A program made the position numbers and the translations under genes. The notes under the pieces are model-generated. The model saw only the letters and a list, made by a program, of their open reading frames with translations, searched no databases and was not told where the DNA came from. A DNA stretch of 64,000 bases from Nitrosomonas sp. (lineage in GTDB: Bacteria > Pseudomonadota > Gammaproteobacteria > Burkholderiales > Nitrosomonadaceae): NCBI GenBank assembly GCA_024281675.1, contig JAMXAG010000004.1, positions 121,455 to 185,454 on the forward strand, given 5' to 3'. Shown here one piece after another: positions 27,521-36,773 of the stretch (within the stretch, counting starts at the first letter, position 1; each line of letters opens with the position of its first letter).

Positions 27521-28714
27521 ATGACCAAAAAATTCAACTTTACAAAAGCGGAGATTGACGCCCTCCCCTTGCCACAAAAAGGCAAGCGCGACACGTATCA
27601 TGACACAAAGGTGAGTGGTTTGCACTTGCGTATATCATCAACCGGGATCAAAACATTTAGTGTTTTTAAACGCATCAAAGGCGGCAATCCTGAGCGCATA
27701 ACACTAGGACGCCACCCTGACATGACGATTGATCAGGCAAGGCGAAAAACTATGGAAATCAATTTGGTTATAGCTGAGGGCAAAAGCCCAGCTGAAGCTA
27801 AACGCAAATTAAAATCGGAACCCCTCTTCTGTGATTTATTTGCCGAATATTTAGAAAGACACTCTAAACCAAAGAAAAAAACATGGACAGATGATCTGGA
27901 TAATTATAAAAAACATGTTGAAAAACAGTTTAGTAAAAAAAAGTTATCAGAAATAAATCGAGCAACAGTATCGCTACTTCATAGCAATATAACAACTAAA
28001 TCAGGACCAATTGCTGCCAACAGAATATTAGCTTTAATTTCAAGCGTGTTTGGATGGGCAATATCAGCAGGGCTTTGGGAAAACAACCCGGCTATTGGTA
28101 TCAGGCGTAACAAAGAAAAGAGCCGGGATCGGTTCATTCAAAGTGATGAATTGCCAAGATTCTTTCAGGCACTCTCAAAAGAGCCAAATGAAACGATTAG
28201 AGATTATGTTTTAATCTCGCTATTGACCGGCGCACGCAGATCAAATGTCTGTAGCATGAAATGGCAGGATATTAATTTCGAACGTGCTGAATGGCGTATA
28301 GAAGAAACAAAAAATGATACGCCTCAAACAGTAACGCTTTCACCAGAAGCGATTGAGGTTTTGCAAAACCGAAAATCAGATGATAGTGAATTTGTTTTTC
28401 CCGGCATCGGCAAATCAGGACACATTCAGGAACCAAGAAAAGGCTGGGAACGCATATTAAAAAGCGCAGAAATAAAAGATTTGCGACTTCATGATCTAAG
28501 GCGCACATTGGGAAGCTGGCAAGCAAAGACCGGTGCATCGCTGGCGATTATTGGCAAATCGCTTAATCATAAGAACCAAAATACAACGGCGATTTATGCG
28601 CGGCTTGATCTTGATCCGGTTAGAGACTCGGTTAATACAGCCACAAGCGCAATGCTTGCAGCAGGCGGGCTAACAAAGCCAGGTGAAATTGTGCAATTTA
28701 AGAAAAAGAAATAA
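27521..28714 (+). CDS. Tyrosine-type site-specific integrase
   Basis: 397 residues, P4-type integrase with an N-terminal DUF4102 arm-binding domain (TFSVFKRIKGGNPERITLGRHPDMTIDQAR), a SAM-like core-binding domain and a catalytic domain. Catalytic residues are visible: Arg in LLTGARRSNV, HDLRR, GKSLNHKNQNTTAIYAR with His and the nucleophile Tyr. It looks intact and lies beside a tRNA-Thr 3' half, so it probably integrated the adjacent accessory DNA. Confidence 0.93.
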   Translation: MTKKFNFTKAEIDALPLPQKGKRDTYHDTKVSGLHLRISSTGIKTFSVFKRIKGGNPERITLGRHPDMTIDQARRKTMEINLVIAEGKSPAEAKRKLKSEPLFCDLFAEYLERHSKPKKKTWTDDLDNYKKHVEKQFSKKKLSEINRATVSLLHSNITTKSGPIAANRILALISSVFGWAISAGLWENNPAIGIRRNKEKSRDRFIQSDELPRFFQALSKEPNETIRDYVLISLLTGARRSNVCSMKWQDINFERAEWRIEETKNDTPQTVTLSPEAIEVLQNRKSDDSEFVFPGIGKSGHIQEPRKGWERILKSAEIKDLRLHDLRRTLGSWQAKTGASLAIIGKSLNHKNQNTTAIYARLDLDPVRDSVNTATSAMLAAGGLTKPGEIVQFKKKK

Positions 28715-29215
28715 CAAATTGCAATATGTATGTAGCGACAAACTAAATGACTGATTTATCAAATAAACTCAGGATCGATTCCATACCCAATTATTTATCT
28801 TATTATCAATCAGTTGCATGCCAAATGATGACTAGGTTTTGGCATTTTTGGTAAGCATTTAAGGATGTCTTTTTGCAGAAATTTCGGTTCATTTTTGAAT
28901 CGTTTTGACTTGTACTAATGGAATGAGCGCCCACCGGGTTTACTATCAAGTCAACTGTATCTGAGCGACAAAGGGATTATGAGACGCAGCCATTGAATAT
29001 GCAATTAATATAATCAATCGCTTACAATGCTTGCCAAGCACAAAACCAGTGTCAAACAGCCTCAAATGATGGTATTTCTGCCGCAGTTTGGCACAAATTT
29101 GACACAGTCATTTCTTAGCAATGATTGTTTCAATATCTGTTTGCTGTTTCAATTTGCAAATCATACTTATCTATGCCAAGATTAAACATGATTACTTCTG
29201 ATTAAGGAATAAGAA
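28715..29215. other. Non-coding stretch with an inverted copy at 50.6 kb
   Basis: No gene seen. Bases about 28995-29107, read on the minus strand, match 50565-50668 at roughly 85 percent by eye, sharing GTGTCAAATTTGTGCCAAAC and GTGCTTGGCAAGCATTG-like words. Both copies lie beside tRNA-Thr 3' fragments, so this is likely an end of an integrative element. The RHH/ParE promoter must lie at the right end. Confidence 0.7.
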
Positions 29216-29464
29216 ATGGCAAGCGAAACAGGACGCATGAGTGTATCAGTGGCACCAGAAAAACAAGAAAAGCTGGATGCAATTGCGCACAGTCTGGATC
29301 GTTCCAGAAACTGGTTAGTTAATCAGGCTATTGATCACTATCTGGAAATTTACGATTGGCAAACAAAAAAAATTCAAGAACGTCTGGATATTGCTTCAGG
29401 GAAAAATGCAAAATTTCATTCAAGCGATGATGTTGATGCCATGATAGATAAATTCAAAGCATGA
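29216..29464 (+). CDS. Ribbon-helix-helix antitoxin
   Basis: 82 residues. N-terminal ribbon-helix-helix (RMSVSVAPEKQEKLDAIAHSLDRSRNWLVNQAIDHYLE) of the CopG/RelB type, then an acidic C-terminal part that would wrap the toxin. ATG preceded by AAGGAA. The stop overlaps the toxin start by four bases (ATGA), the usual toxin-antitoxin layout. Confidence 0.9.
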   Translation: MASETGRMSVSVAPEKQEKLDAIAHSLDRSRNWLVNQAIDHYLEIYDWQTKKIQERLDIASGKNAKFHSSDDVDAMIDKFKA

Positions 29465-29760
29465 GCGCTGTTGTATGGCTCGATGAAGCACTAGAAGATT
29501 TAAAATCAATTGGCGATTATATTGCACAAGAGAACGCCAATGCTGCTTATAATGTTTTAATTAGAATAAAAGCTACTGCCAATAATCTATCACTCCACCC
29601 CGAAATTGGTCGCCCAGGCCGTGTGTTTGGTACGCGTGAAATAGTGATGAGCGATCTTCCATACATTCTTGCCTATCAAATAACCGACAGAGATATTCGC
29701 ATATTAGCTGTCATGCATACATCCAGAAAATGGCCTGAAAATTTCAATCGATTACGCTAG
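29461..29760 (+). CDS. RelE/ParE-family toxin
   Basis: 99 residues. WLDEALEDLKSIGDYIAQENANAAYNVLIRIKATANNLSLHPEIGRPGRVFGTREIVMSDLPYILAYQI is the typical ParE pattern, ending with IRILAVMHTSRKWP. ParE toxins poison gyrase and RelE toxins cut mRNA; the GRPGR...LPYILAYQ form fits ParE better. Second gene of the pair. Confidence 0.9.
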   Translation: MSAVVWLDEALEDLKSIGDYIAQENANAAYNVLIRIKATANNLSLHPEIGRPGRVFGTREIVMSDLPYILAYQITDRDIRILAVMHTSRKWPENFNRLR

Positions 29761-30181
29761 TGGTTATGCTTACAACAACTTTGGCACTTCGATATCGTAA
29801 AAATAGCGAACATCCATTCCATTACAACATGAAAGACCTCTATTACAGCTCGTCATGCCATACTGCAAATGATTCAAATTGGAGTAGTGTGTCCATTGAC
29901 ATCAAAATGACACTGCATTAATAACCTTTTTATCCTTTAAAAAAGATCCAGAATTAACGCTATTTGTTGTCGATTAAACACAAATTTTGTGAATTTCTGA
30001 TCGCTTTATAGCGTGATGGATTAACCATTGAGCTCGAAAATTCGGCGAACAAAGTGTATAGAAAACCCCGATGATTAAACCGTTGGGGCGTCAGGTCACA
30101 TTGCGAGATGATCCGCCATTCCATAATCACGCGTCTGATATTCAGTTGACTCTACTGTGAAAGTTAACGAGACAGTAGTGG
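29761..30181. other. Non-coding stretch after the toxin gene
   Basis: 421 AT-rich bases between convergent genes. I see a weak CCCC...GGGG hairpin around 30064-30088 but no gene, repeat or clear element. Confidence 0.4.
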
Positions 30182-30448
30182 TTATTTCTTAACATATCCT
30201 AAATGCTTATGACGACTACATCCGCACCCAGGCACGTGTAGGTGATTTACCGGATCGGTTTTTGGTTGAAGTGAACGTATTGCCAGATCACGGCCACGCG
30301 CCATGTTGCCATGCGCCGCAGGAGCAGAAAGAATAACCTTTTCTGTCGTACTCCCGCATACCGGGCAATCTGGATTGGTCGCATTGATTGAATGGCGTGT
30401 CTCGAATTGTAGTTTGCACTGTGTGCACAAGTAATCATAAGTTGGCAT
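30182..30448 (-). CDS. FmdB-family zinc-ribbon protein
   Basis: 88 residues. N-terminal zinc ribbon MPTYDYLCTQC...CPVCGS with two CxxC knuckles, the FmdB/CxxC_CxxC_SSSS pattern, then a tail with CGCSRHKH that could bind another metal. FmdB proteins accompany amidase and related operons with unclear roles. It follows the carbonic-anhydrase-like gene by 99 bases on the same strand and probably shares its sigma-54 promoter. Confidence 0.85.
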   Translation of the reverse strand: MPTYDYLCTQCKLQFETRHSINATNPDCPVCGSTTEKVILSAPAAHGNMARGRDLAIRSLQPKTDPVNHLHVPGCGCSRHKHLGYVKK

Positions 30449-30547
30449 TTAGAATCCCTATCCATTAATCAAGGCATTTCTCAGAAATGTTATGACGCGA
30501 CCACTTGGCACAACAAGTGATCACGTTTCCAGGTTTTTCTCTTGAAC

Positions 30548-31201
30548 TTAGCTCCAACGAGGTGGTTGCTTCACTTTGACACCGAATTGAGCGGAGGTGA
30601 CATCGGTTCTGGCCCGTTTTTCAGGGTCTCGGGTTGGCGCTCTCAGCCGGCGCGTCTCGACCTCCCAGATCCAGCCGCTGATGGCTACGTCCTTGGGAAT
30701 GAGAGGATGATTTTTGAATGTCTCGATGGTCTTCAAGCAGGTTTCGTCCACGTCATCCATCATTCCGATCCACTTGGCGAACGCACCTTTCTCCAGCTTC
30801 TGCTCCGGCAGGGTCGGGTCCAGCGCGATATTGTCCGGATCGATCCCCTTGTCGCGAAAAGCCTGTTCCAAATCGGCTGCATTCGCCGACAGCATGCCGC
30901 ACTGCGTATGTTGCACGATGACGATTTCCCTAGTACCAAAGAAATTACAAGTCAGCATCGCTGAACGGATTGCATCATCGGTGACAATTCCACCGGCATT
31001 GCGGAAACAGTGCGCATCGCCATGTCCGGCCGGTGTGTCTACGTGAATGCCGAGCGCTTCATCTACCGGCAGACGTTCGTCCATGCAGGCAAGTACCCAT
31101 AATCTCAGGTTGTTATGTCCAGCCGGCCCATGGCGGCGACGCTGTGCCCAGTGGTCATATGCGGCAACGCGTGTGTTTAGTTCATCTTTGAGAGTTTTCA
31201 A
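30548..31201 (-). CDS. Beta-carbonic-anhydrase-like enzyme
   Basis: 217 residues. Zinc site of the beta class: ACMDERLPVDEALG (Cys with the Asp/Arg pair), HCFRNAGG and VIVQHTQCGM (His and Cys ligands). This compact form with the Asp-Arg dyad right after the cysteine is shared with carbonyl sulfide hydrolases, so the substrate could be CO2/bicarbonate or COS; sequence alone does not decide. A good sigma-54 promoter lies 280 bases upstream with a MITE between, and a sigma-54 activator is encoded divergently. Confidence 0.85.
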   Translation of the reverse strand: MKTLKDELNTRVAAYDHWAQRRRHGPAGHNNLRLWVLACMDERLPVDEALGIHVDTPAGHGDAHCFRNAGGIVTDDAIRSAMLTCNFFGTREIVIVQHTQCGMLSANAADLEQAFRDKGIDPDNIALDPTLPEQKLEKGAFAKWIGMMDDVDETCLKTIETFKNHPLIPKDVAISGWIWEVETRRLRAPTRDPEKRARTDVTSAQFGVKVKQPPRWS

Positions 31202-31293
31202 TGTTAAGTCTCCTCGGTAATAGGTTGCAATTTTAAAATTACTTTAAGTGATCTATCTTTTCGATAGACCCTAAAGGGATTCATAATGGATAT

Positions 31294-31440
31294 TTAACAG
31301 GCCGTTGAAAAACTATCTGTGTTGCCGTTACGATTTTAAAAAAATGGGTTCAAAACGCTCATTGATTAAGCATAAACTGCGATTCACCTGTTCTTGCCTT
31401 GTATCGGCAGCCTCGAAAAAGTTTTTCAACGGCCTGTTAA
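31294..31440. mobile_element. MITE-like element in the 5' leader of the carbonic-anhydrase-like gene
   Basis: 147 bases bounded by perfect 21-base inverted repeats (31294-31314 and 31420-31440) that begin TTAACAGGCCGTTGAAAA. No coding capacity. The two arms could also pair in RNA. It sits between the sigma-54 promoter and the start codon. Confidence 0.8.
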
Positions 31441-31478
31441 CCCGCACACCTGGTAATTGTTAGATGCAATAAAATTAC

Positions 31479-31495
31479 ATGCAAATACCATGCCA
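31479..31495 (-). promoter_or_regulatory. Sigma-54 promoter
   Basis: Minus strand: TGGCATGGTATTTGCAT. The -24 GG and -12 GC elements are at exact spacing, and the sequence is close to the consensus TGGCACG-N4-TTGCW. It points to the carbonic-anhydrase-like gene and fmdB. Confidence 0.8.
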
Positions 31496-31610
31496 CTGAG
31501 GATCAATAATTTTTATTATTAATTACAATAGGTTATTTATGAGCTGTTGCTACATTAGTGTAGCTGTGCTTCAATTGATGAAGTTTCACTTCACAAATCA
31601 TCCATAAACT

Positions 31611-33173
31611 ATGAACAAGAATCCTCTTGCTGAATTAACACCGGTTTTTTTTCTGCAAACCTTTATTCTTGAGCTGATGCATGCCAGTGAACAACAGGGG
31701 CAAAAGCATTGCGAGCAGTTGATTGAACATATCGCCAAAACCGCCGGATGCTTTTTTGAAGAAACTTACCGGGAGAATACCAATAAAAGTGAGCAGCTCG
31801 ATAGTGAAAGCTATACCGAACTCATACTCGGCATCAAAAACAATATCGGCGGTAAATTTTCACTTGTTTCCAGTAATCCGGACTGCATAACGGTTACCAA
31901 TTCACGTTGTCCTTTCGGCGAGCAAGTCACCAGCTTCCCTGAATTATGCCGGATGACTTCCAGCGTATTCGGGGGGATCGCAGCCAGAAACTTCGGTTAT
32001 GCCAAGGTTGAAATCAAAAAAAGCATAGCCCGTCAGGATGGCCAATGTGATGTATGTATTTATACCAATCCGCATGCAGCAAAAGGGCACGCCGGAATGG
32101 AATATACTGACACGACACCGGTTAAGGAGATTAATGATATCAATGAATTACAGTGCCGAATTGAAACAAGCATGCAACGGCTTTGGCATAAACAAAGCAG
32201 GCAAGCATCAAAGAAACATCAATCTCCTGCAATCATAGCAAAATCACCAGTGATGCAGAAAATACTGCAATCGATCGAGGTTGTTGCGCCTACAGTGGCA
32301 ACAGTGCTAATCCAGGGGCAAACAGGTGTGGGTAAAGAGTTGATAGCACGTGCCATACATGCGATGAGCGAGCGTTATCATAAACCGTTCATCGCTATTA
32401 ACTGCGGTGCAATCCCGGAAAGTCTGATTGAAAGTGCCTTGTTTGGGCATGAAAAAGGTGCTTTTACCGGAGCCATAGAAGTACACCAAGGCTACTTTGA
32501 GCGAGCCGAAGGCGGTACTCTGTTTTTGGATGAAATCGACTCATTGTCGCCAGCAGCACAAACTCGATTGCTTCGTGTAATCCAGGAAGGGGAACTGGAA
32601 AGAGTTGGCGGCAAACAAACATTGGCGATTGATGTAAGGATCATCTCTGCAACGAATCAAAATCTGGAGAGTCTCGTAAAAGAGGATTTGTTTCGCAATG
32701 ACCTGTACTATCGCATCAACGTAGTCCGCTTAAACATCCCTCCTTTGGTCGAACGGTCGGAAGATTTACCTTACCTGGTGCAATTGATCATTCAGCGATT
32801 GAACAAGCGTTATAACAAAGAGGTTGAATCAGTAAGCCGTGAAGTCATGCGGAAAATCCGCGCCTACCATTGGCCAGGTAACGTCCGCGAGCTGGAAAAC
32901 ATTCTTGAGCGCAGTATCCTGTTTGCCAGTGGCAAAGAAATGACCGAACTGGATTTAGAGCTTCCAGCTAAAACCAAAAGTGTTGTTGAATGGAAAAGCG
33001 TAAAAGAACATACTCTTGCCAAAATAGAGCAATCGTTCCTTGAGACAGCTTTGAAACAGCATCATGGAAATATAAAAAGAGTTTCTGAGAACATGGGAAT
33101 TACTTCACGTGCTGTTTACGCCAAACTAAAAAAATACGAAATAAACTTGGCAGAATTCCGTATTTTTGATTGA
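31611..33173 (+). CDS. Sigma-54-dependent activator with a cysteine-bearing sensor domain
   Basis: 520 residues. Residues 1-170 form a sensory domain with CPFGE, LCRMTSSVFGGIAARNFGYAKVEIKKSIARQDGQCDVCIY, which resembles the MetOD1 (methanogen output domain) family; the cysteines suggest redox or metal sensing. Residues 205-440 are an AAA+ sigma-54 interaction domain: Walker A GQTGVGKE, GAFTGAI loop ESALFGHEKGAFTGAIE, Walker B GGTLFLDEID. The C-terminal FIS-type helix-turn-helix is GNIKRVSENMGITSRAVYAKLKKYEI. No receiver domain. Divergent from, and presumably controlling, the sigma-54 promoter at 31479. Confidence 0.9.
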   Translation: MNKNPLAELTPVFFLQTFILELMHASEQQGQKHCEQLIEHIAKTAGCFFEETYRENTNKSEQLDSESYTELILGIKNNIGGKFSLVSSNPDCITVTNSRCPFGEQVTSFPELCRMTSSVFGGIAARNFGYAKVEIKKSIARQDGQCDVCIYTNPHAAKGHAGMEYTDTTPVKEINDINELQCRIETSMQRLWHKQSRQASKKHQSPAIIAKSPVMQKILQSIEVVAPTVATVLIQGQTGVGKELIARAIHAMSERYHKPFIAINCGAIPESLIESALFGHEKGAFTGAIEVHQGYFERAEGGTLFLDEIDSLSPAAQTRLLRVIQEGELERVGGKQTLAIDVRIISATNQNLESLVKEDLFRNDLYYRINVVRLNIPPLVERSEDLPYLVQLIIQRLNKRYNKEVESVSREVMRKIRAYHWPGNVRELENILERSILFASGKEMTELDLELPAKTKSVVEWKSVKEHTLAKIEQSFLETALKQHHGNIKRVSENMGITSRAVYAKLKKYEINLAEFRIFD

Positions 33174-33191
33174 AGCCATCATATCAATCTC

Positions 33192-33224
33192 GAAGTGGCC
33201 ACGCAAATTCGGACAGCCCGCTAA
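33192..33224. repeat. Solo end of the IS3-family element found at 54064
   Basis: GAAGTGGCCACGCAAATTCG and the bases after it match the inner side of the right end of the 54064-55346 element at about 29 of 33 positions. The rest of 33174-33540 is AT-rich with no gene seen, although it must hold the promoter of the DsrE-like gene. Confidence 0.75.
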
Positions 33225-33540
33225 GTATTAGCTTTGCTCAACCTAAACCGTAGTGTACTGGGTCAAATTATTAGAAAGTCACAATGCGTCAAGACTGCAA
33301 TAGAAGCAGAAGCAACGTTTTACAGCAGATCCATCCCATTAATCATTACAAATCTAAGTGCTGCCGATGCGGAGTATTAGTACCCATACCGAATTACGAG
33401 AAATTGGCACGCTAACCCTAATCCGATTAGCACGATTCCAATCTAAAAATTTAACAAATTTCTACACAAGAATTCTATACTGCATACAGTTAGCTTCTTA
33501 TCGAGGCTAACGAACAACTAATGGAATTGAAGGAAATTAA

Positions 33541-33861
33541 ATGAAACTCGGAATTATCATTTATTCGAATGACTCAGAAACTGTATGGAACGCCTTCCGA
33601 CTTGGAATTTTCTCCCGCAAGCAGGGGGATACTGTTTCAGTGTTTTTACTCGGAAAAGGTGTGGAGGTAGAATCTCTTGATAGGGACAAGTTTGATATTA
33701 CCGGCCAGATTCACAGTTTTTCGGATATAGGCGGTGCAATTTTAGCTTGCGGAACCTGTCTTAAGCTTCGTGAGTCTGAAGAGTTAGGAATCTGTTCGAT
33801 ATCCACGATGCAGGATTTATATACGCTGATTCACGATTCAGATAAGGTATTGTGCTTTTAG
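33541..33861 (+). CDS. DsrE-family protein
   Basis: 106 residues with the DsrE/TusD fold pattern (MKLGIIIYSNDSETVWNAFRLGIFSRKQGDTVSVFLLGKGV) and a cysteine pair in ILACGTCLKLRESEELG, the place where sulfur carriers of this superfamily bear the active cysteine. It may handle sulfur, selenium or a thiolated metalloid. GAAGGAA precedes the ATG. The following methyltransferase gene starts 12 bases later. Confidence 0.8.
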   Translation: MKLGIIIYSNDSETVWNAFRLGIFSRKQGDTVSVFLLGKGVEVESLDRDKFDITGQIHSFSDIGGAILACGTCLKLRESEELGICSISTMQDLYTLIHDSDKVLCF

Positions 33862-33873
33862 AGAAATTACCCC

Positions 33874-34486
33874 ATGGATAATAAGCGGCATTGGGAACAG
33901 GTATACCACTAAGGCATCTGACTCAGTTAGTTGGTTTCAGGAACACGCTGACCAGTCTCTGCGATTAATCCATAATACAAGACTCGGTAAAGATGCGGCC
34001 ATTATTGATGTGGGAGGGGGGACTTCCAGACTAGTAGATGACCTTGTGGCAGAAGGCTATACTGATTTGACAGTATTTGATCTGTCATCGACTGCGCTTG
34101 CTGTTGCAAGGCAGCGTTTGGGGAAACATGCGAATATTGTTCACTGGATAGAAGGCGATATTACCCGTGCAAAGTTTCCCATGAACCGATTCGACATTTG
34201 GCATGACCGTGCAGTGTTCCATTTTTTGACTGATCCGGCAGATCGCCATGCTTATGTCGAGCGTGTCTTAAGTTCGGTTCGGCCAGGCGGCCATGTGATT
34301 GTTGCCACTTTTGCCGAAGATGGGCCAGAGAAATGTAGTGGTCTACCCGTGATGAGATACCAACCTGAAGCCCTACATGCGGTATTTGGAGATACTTTTC
34401 AGCTGGTCGAACATGAAAAAGAAGCACACCACACGCCATTTGGCACTGTTCAGCAGTTTGTTTATTGCTACTGCCGCAAGAGATAA
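33874..34486 (+). pseudogene. Class I SAM-dependent methyltransferase, 5' frameshift
   Basis: The start MDNKRHWEQVYH (ATG at 33874) meets a stop at 33910, but a 2-base shift there restores TKASDSVSWFQEHADQSLRLIHNTRLG and the rest of the protein: motif I DVGGGTSRLVDDLV, FDLSSTALAVARQRL, WHDRAVFHFL, and VRPGGHVIVATFAEDGPEKCSGLPV. Such methyltransferases accompany metalloid resistance genes. A shortened product from an internal start at 34010 would lack the N-terminal helix and begin within motif I. Could also be a sequencing error. Confidence 0.75.
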
Positions 34487-34556
34487 TAGCTAATTCTCCG
34501 AATATTTTTAAAACTGAATGTCTTTCCCGGATAGAAGCACAACTTGTTTATCCTAA

Positions 34557-35555
34557 TTACTTCTTTTTGCTAAGCACTTTTGAGATTTCTAAACTTTTAG
34601 ACTCTTGAAAGATAATCGAAGGCACCAATCGTATGTAAATCAGCTCACCGATTAGTTCCACCAGCGTTTGAGTCACGATTACAACAGATGCCAAAATCCA
34701 ACCATCCGGCAAAGCCAGCGCTAAAGGCAGAACCACCAACGAATTCCGCGTCCCTGCGCTAAAAACAAGTGCTCTTCCTGCCTGTGTGTCCAGGCGAAAT
34801 GCATATGCTATCAAGCGAGAAAGAAAGGGCATGATAGCCATAAAGGCAATATAAACTGGCACAACTTGTTCCACAACAGGGAGGTATTCTTCTATTCTGC
34901 CAATTTGAGATGCCACGACGAGAAGTAATGTAACCGCCATAAATGGCACCGGAAACCACGCCGTGACTTCAAGCCAGATTGCACCGCTACGCTGGCGCTT
35001 TGCCCAAAACTCCGTTAGTAAGGCAAGCCCTAGAGGAAACACAATCAATACAAGAAAAGCCTCAAGGAAAGGCTCAGCACTCATGACTTGTGCAGCTTGT
35101 TCTCCCATGAAAAGCCATAGATACACGGGCAAAAGAAGCATCTGGGTAAGCAGCAACAAAGGCGTGGAAGCAAGTACAAGCCGGGCATTGCCACGACCAA
35201 GGTGAGTAAAAACGACAACGTAATCAATACATGGTGTTAACAGAACCAGATATACCCCTAGTAACAGCGGCGAGTGCTCCGGCAAAGAAAATGACAATAA
35301 CCAAACAACGATGGGCACGATGCTAAAATTAACTAGCAATAGCGCAGCTGTAAACCGCTTATTCGCGAACGCCTCGCGTAGTTGAAGAAAAGGGATTTGC
35401 GCAAACATGCTATAAAGCAATACTGCAAGCACGGGGGAAATCAAATACTCCAGGCCTGCGCCAAAGCTAGAATTCCACAACCCAAGCCCCATCCCGACAG
35501 CCAAGGCCACAGCATATAACCCTATCTGATTTTCTTCCAGTTGTTCTCTTCGCAT
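34557..35555 (-). CDS. ACR3/bile-acid-symporter-family carrier (arsenic-resistance type)
   Basis: 332 residues, ten hydrophobic segments. Motifs TPCIDYVVVFTHLGRGNARLVLASTPLLLL and SAGTRNSLVVLPLALAL are the two discontinuous-helix motifs of the BASS superfamily as seen in Acr3-like arsenite exporters, including the membrane cysteine. No arsR, arsC or arsenate reductase is visible nearby, so the substrate is inferred. Convergent to the methyltransferase; divergent from the CDF exporter. Confidence 0.8.
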   Translation of the reverse strand: MRREQLEENQIGLYAVALAVGMGLGLWNSSFGAGLEYLISPVLAVLLYSMFAQIPFLQLREAFANKRFTAALLLVNFSIVPIVVWLLSFSLPEHSPLLLGVYLVLLTPCIDYVVVFTHLGRGNARLVLASTPLLLLTQMLLLPVYLWLFMGEQAAQVMSAEPFLEAFLVLIVFPLGLALLTEFWAKRQRSGAIWLEVTAWFPVPFMAVTLLLVVASQIGRIEEYLPVVEQVVPVYIAFMAIMPFLSRLIAYAFRLDTQAGRALVFSAGTRNSLVVLPLALALPDGWILASVVIVTQTLVELIGELIYIRLVPSIIFQESKSLEISKVLSKKK

Positions 35556-35752
35556 TGTGTTTCCTTAAAATACATACCGTAATGGGATAGTGAGCAATTT
35601 GTGCCATAATTTGGCGCAGCGTTTTATTTCAATGTTTCTGATCATGTTGACATAACCATTGCAGTTCAGTCTACGAATCTCCGATCGGTTCCATCTAATT
35701 TTAATATATCCGCTATTTTTAGAAATTCACATGTCGGAAAGAGAATCTATAT

Positions 35753-36673
35753 ATGGCACATAACCACTCCCCCGATCATGATCATAGCCATGTTCCCAAA
35801 AACTTTCATCGCGCATTCGCAATAGGGATTGCGCTAAATGCAGGTTTCGTTGTGGTTGAAATTGTTTTTGGTTTATTTGCAAATTCTCTCGCGCTGTTGG
35901 CAGATGCAGGCCATAACCTCAGCGATGTTTTGAGTTTATTATTCGCGTGGGGCGCAAGCGTCTTAGTGCGCAAGTTACCAACACAGCGGCATACTTACGG
36001 TTTGCGCCGTACTTCTATTTTGGCTGCATTGATTAATGCGCTAGTTTTGCTTGTTGCTGTTGGCGCTATCGCCTGGGAAGCCATTCTCAGATTTGGCCAT
36101 CCCGAGGCAGTGGCAAGTGACACAGTCATCTGGGTGGCATCAGTTGGCATAGTCATCAACGGGTTCACGGCATGGCTGTTCATGTCCGGCCAAAAGCAAG
36201 ATATGAATATTCGCGGTGCATATTTGCACATGATGGCTGACGCAGCAGTTTCTCTTGGCGTCGTTTTGGCAGCTATTGCCATAAAATTTACGGACTGGTT
36301 GTGGTTGGACCCATTCATGAGCCTTGTGGTCGCAGTAATTATTGGTATTGGCACTTGGGGCTTGCTCCGTGAATCGTTAAGCCTTGCTCTTGATGCTGTT
36401 CCAGCAAATATCCATCCGTCCAAAGTTGAAGCTTACCTCGCTAGTCTTCCAGGGATTGAAGCAGTTCACGACCTACATATCTGGGCAATGAGCACGACGG
36501 AAATTGCACTAACCGTGCATCTAGTCAAGCCAGATGCGGTCATTGATGATTTGCTATTGGTTCACATCAATAATGAATTGCGTGAGCTGTTTGGAATTCA
36601 GCATACCACCGTCCAATTTGAGCGCGGAGATACATCCCATCCCTGTAAGCAAGCACCGGCAGAAGTGGTTTAA
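35753..36673 (+). CDS. Cation diffusion facilitator, CzcD/ZitB-like
   Basis: 306 residues. His-rich N-terminus (HNHSPDHDHSHVPKNFH), six transmembrane helices with the metal site LLADAGHNLSDVLSL in helix II and HMMADAAVSLGV in helix V (HxxxD pairs), and a C-terminal cytoplasmic domain (LPGIEAVHDLHIWAMSTTEIALTVHLV, HTTVQFE). Exports Zn2+, and perhaps Cd2+ or Co2+, in exchange for protons. Confidence 0.93.
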   Translation: MAHNHSPDHDHSHVPKNFHRAFAIGIALNAGFVVVEIVFGLFANSLALLADAGHNLSDVLSLLFAWGASVLVRKLPTQRHTYGLRRTSILAALINALVLLVAVGAIAWEAILRFGHPEAVASDTVIWVASVGIVINGFTAWLFMSGQKQDMNIRGAYLHMMADAAVSLGVVLAAIAIKFTDWLWLDPFMSLVVAVIIGIGTWGLLRESLSLALDAVPANIHPSKVEAYLASLPGIEAVHDLHIWAMSTTEIALTVHLVKPDAVIDDLLLVHINNELRELFGIQHTTVQFERGDTSHPCKQAPAEVV

Positions 36674-36773
36674 AGTAGAAATGAGTAACTTTTGTTTTAT
36701 CATCATAATAAATAATTATTTGAGAGCTCCGAAGGTTTTGTAAACTTAATAATTACGTGATAAATATGCATAA

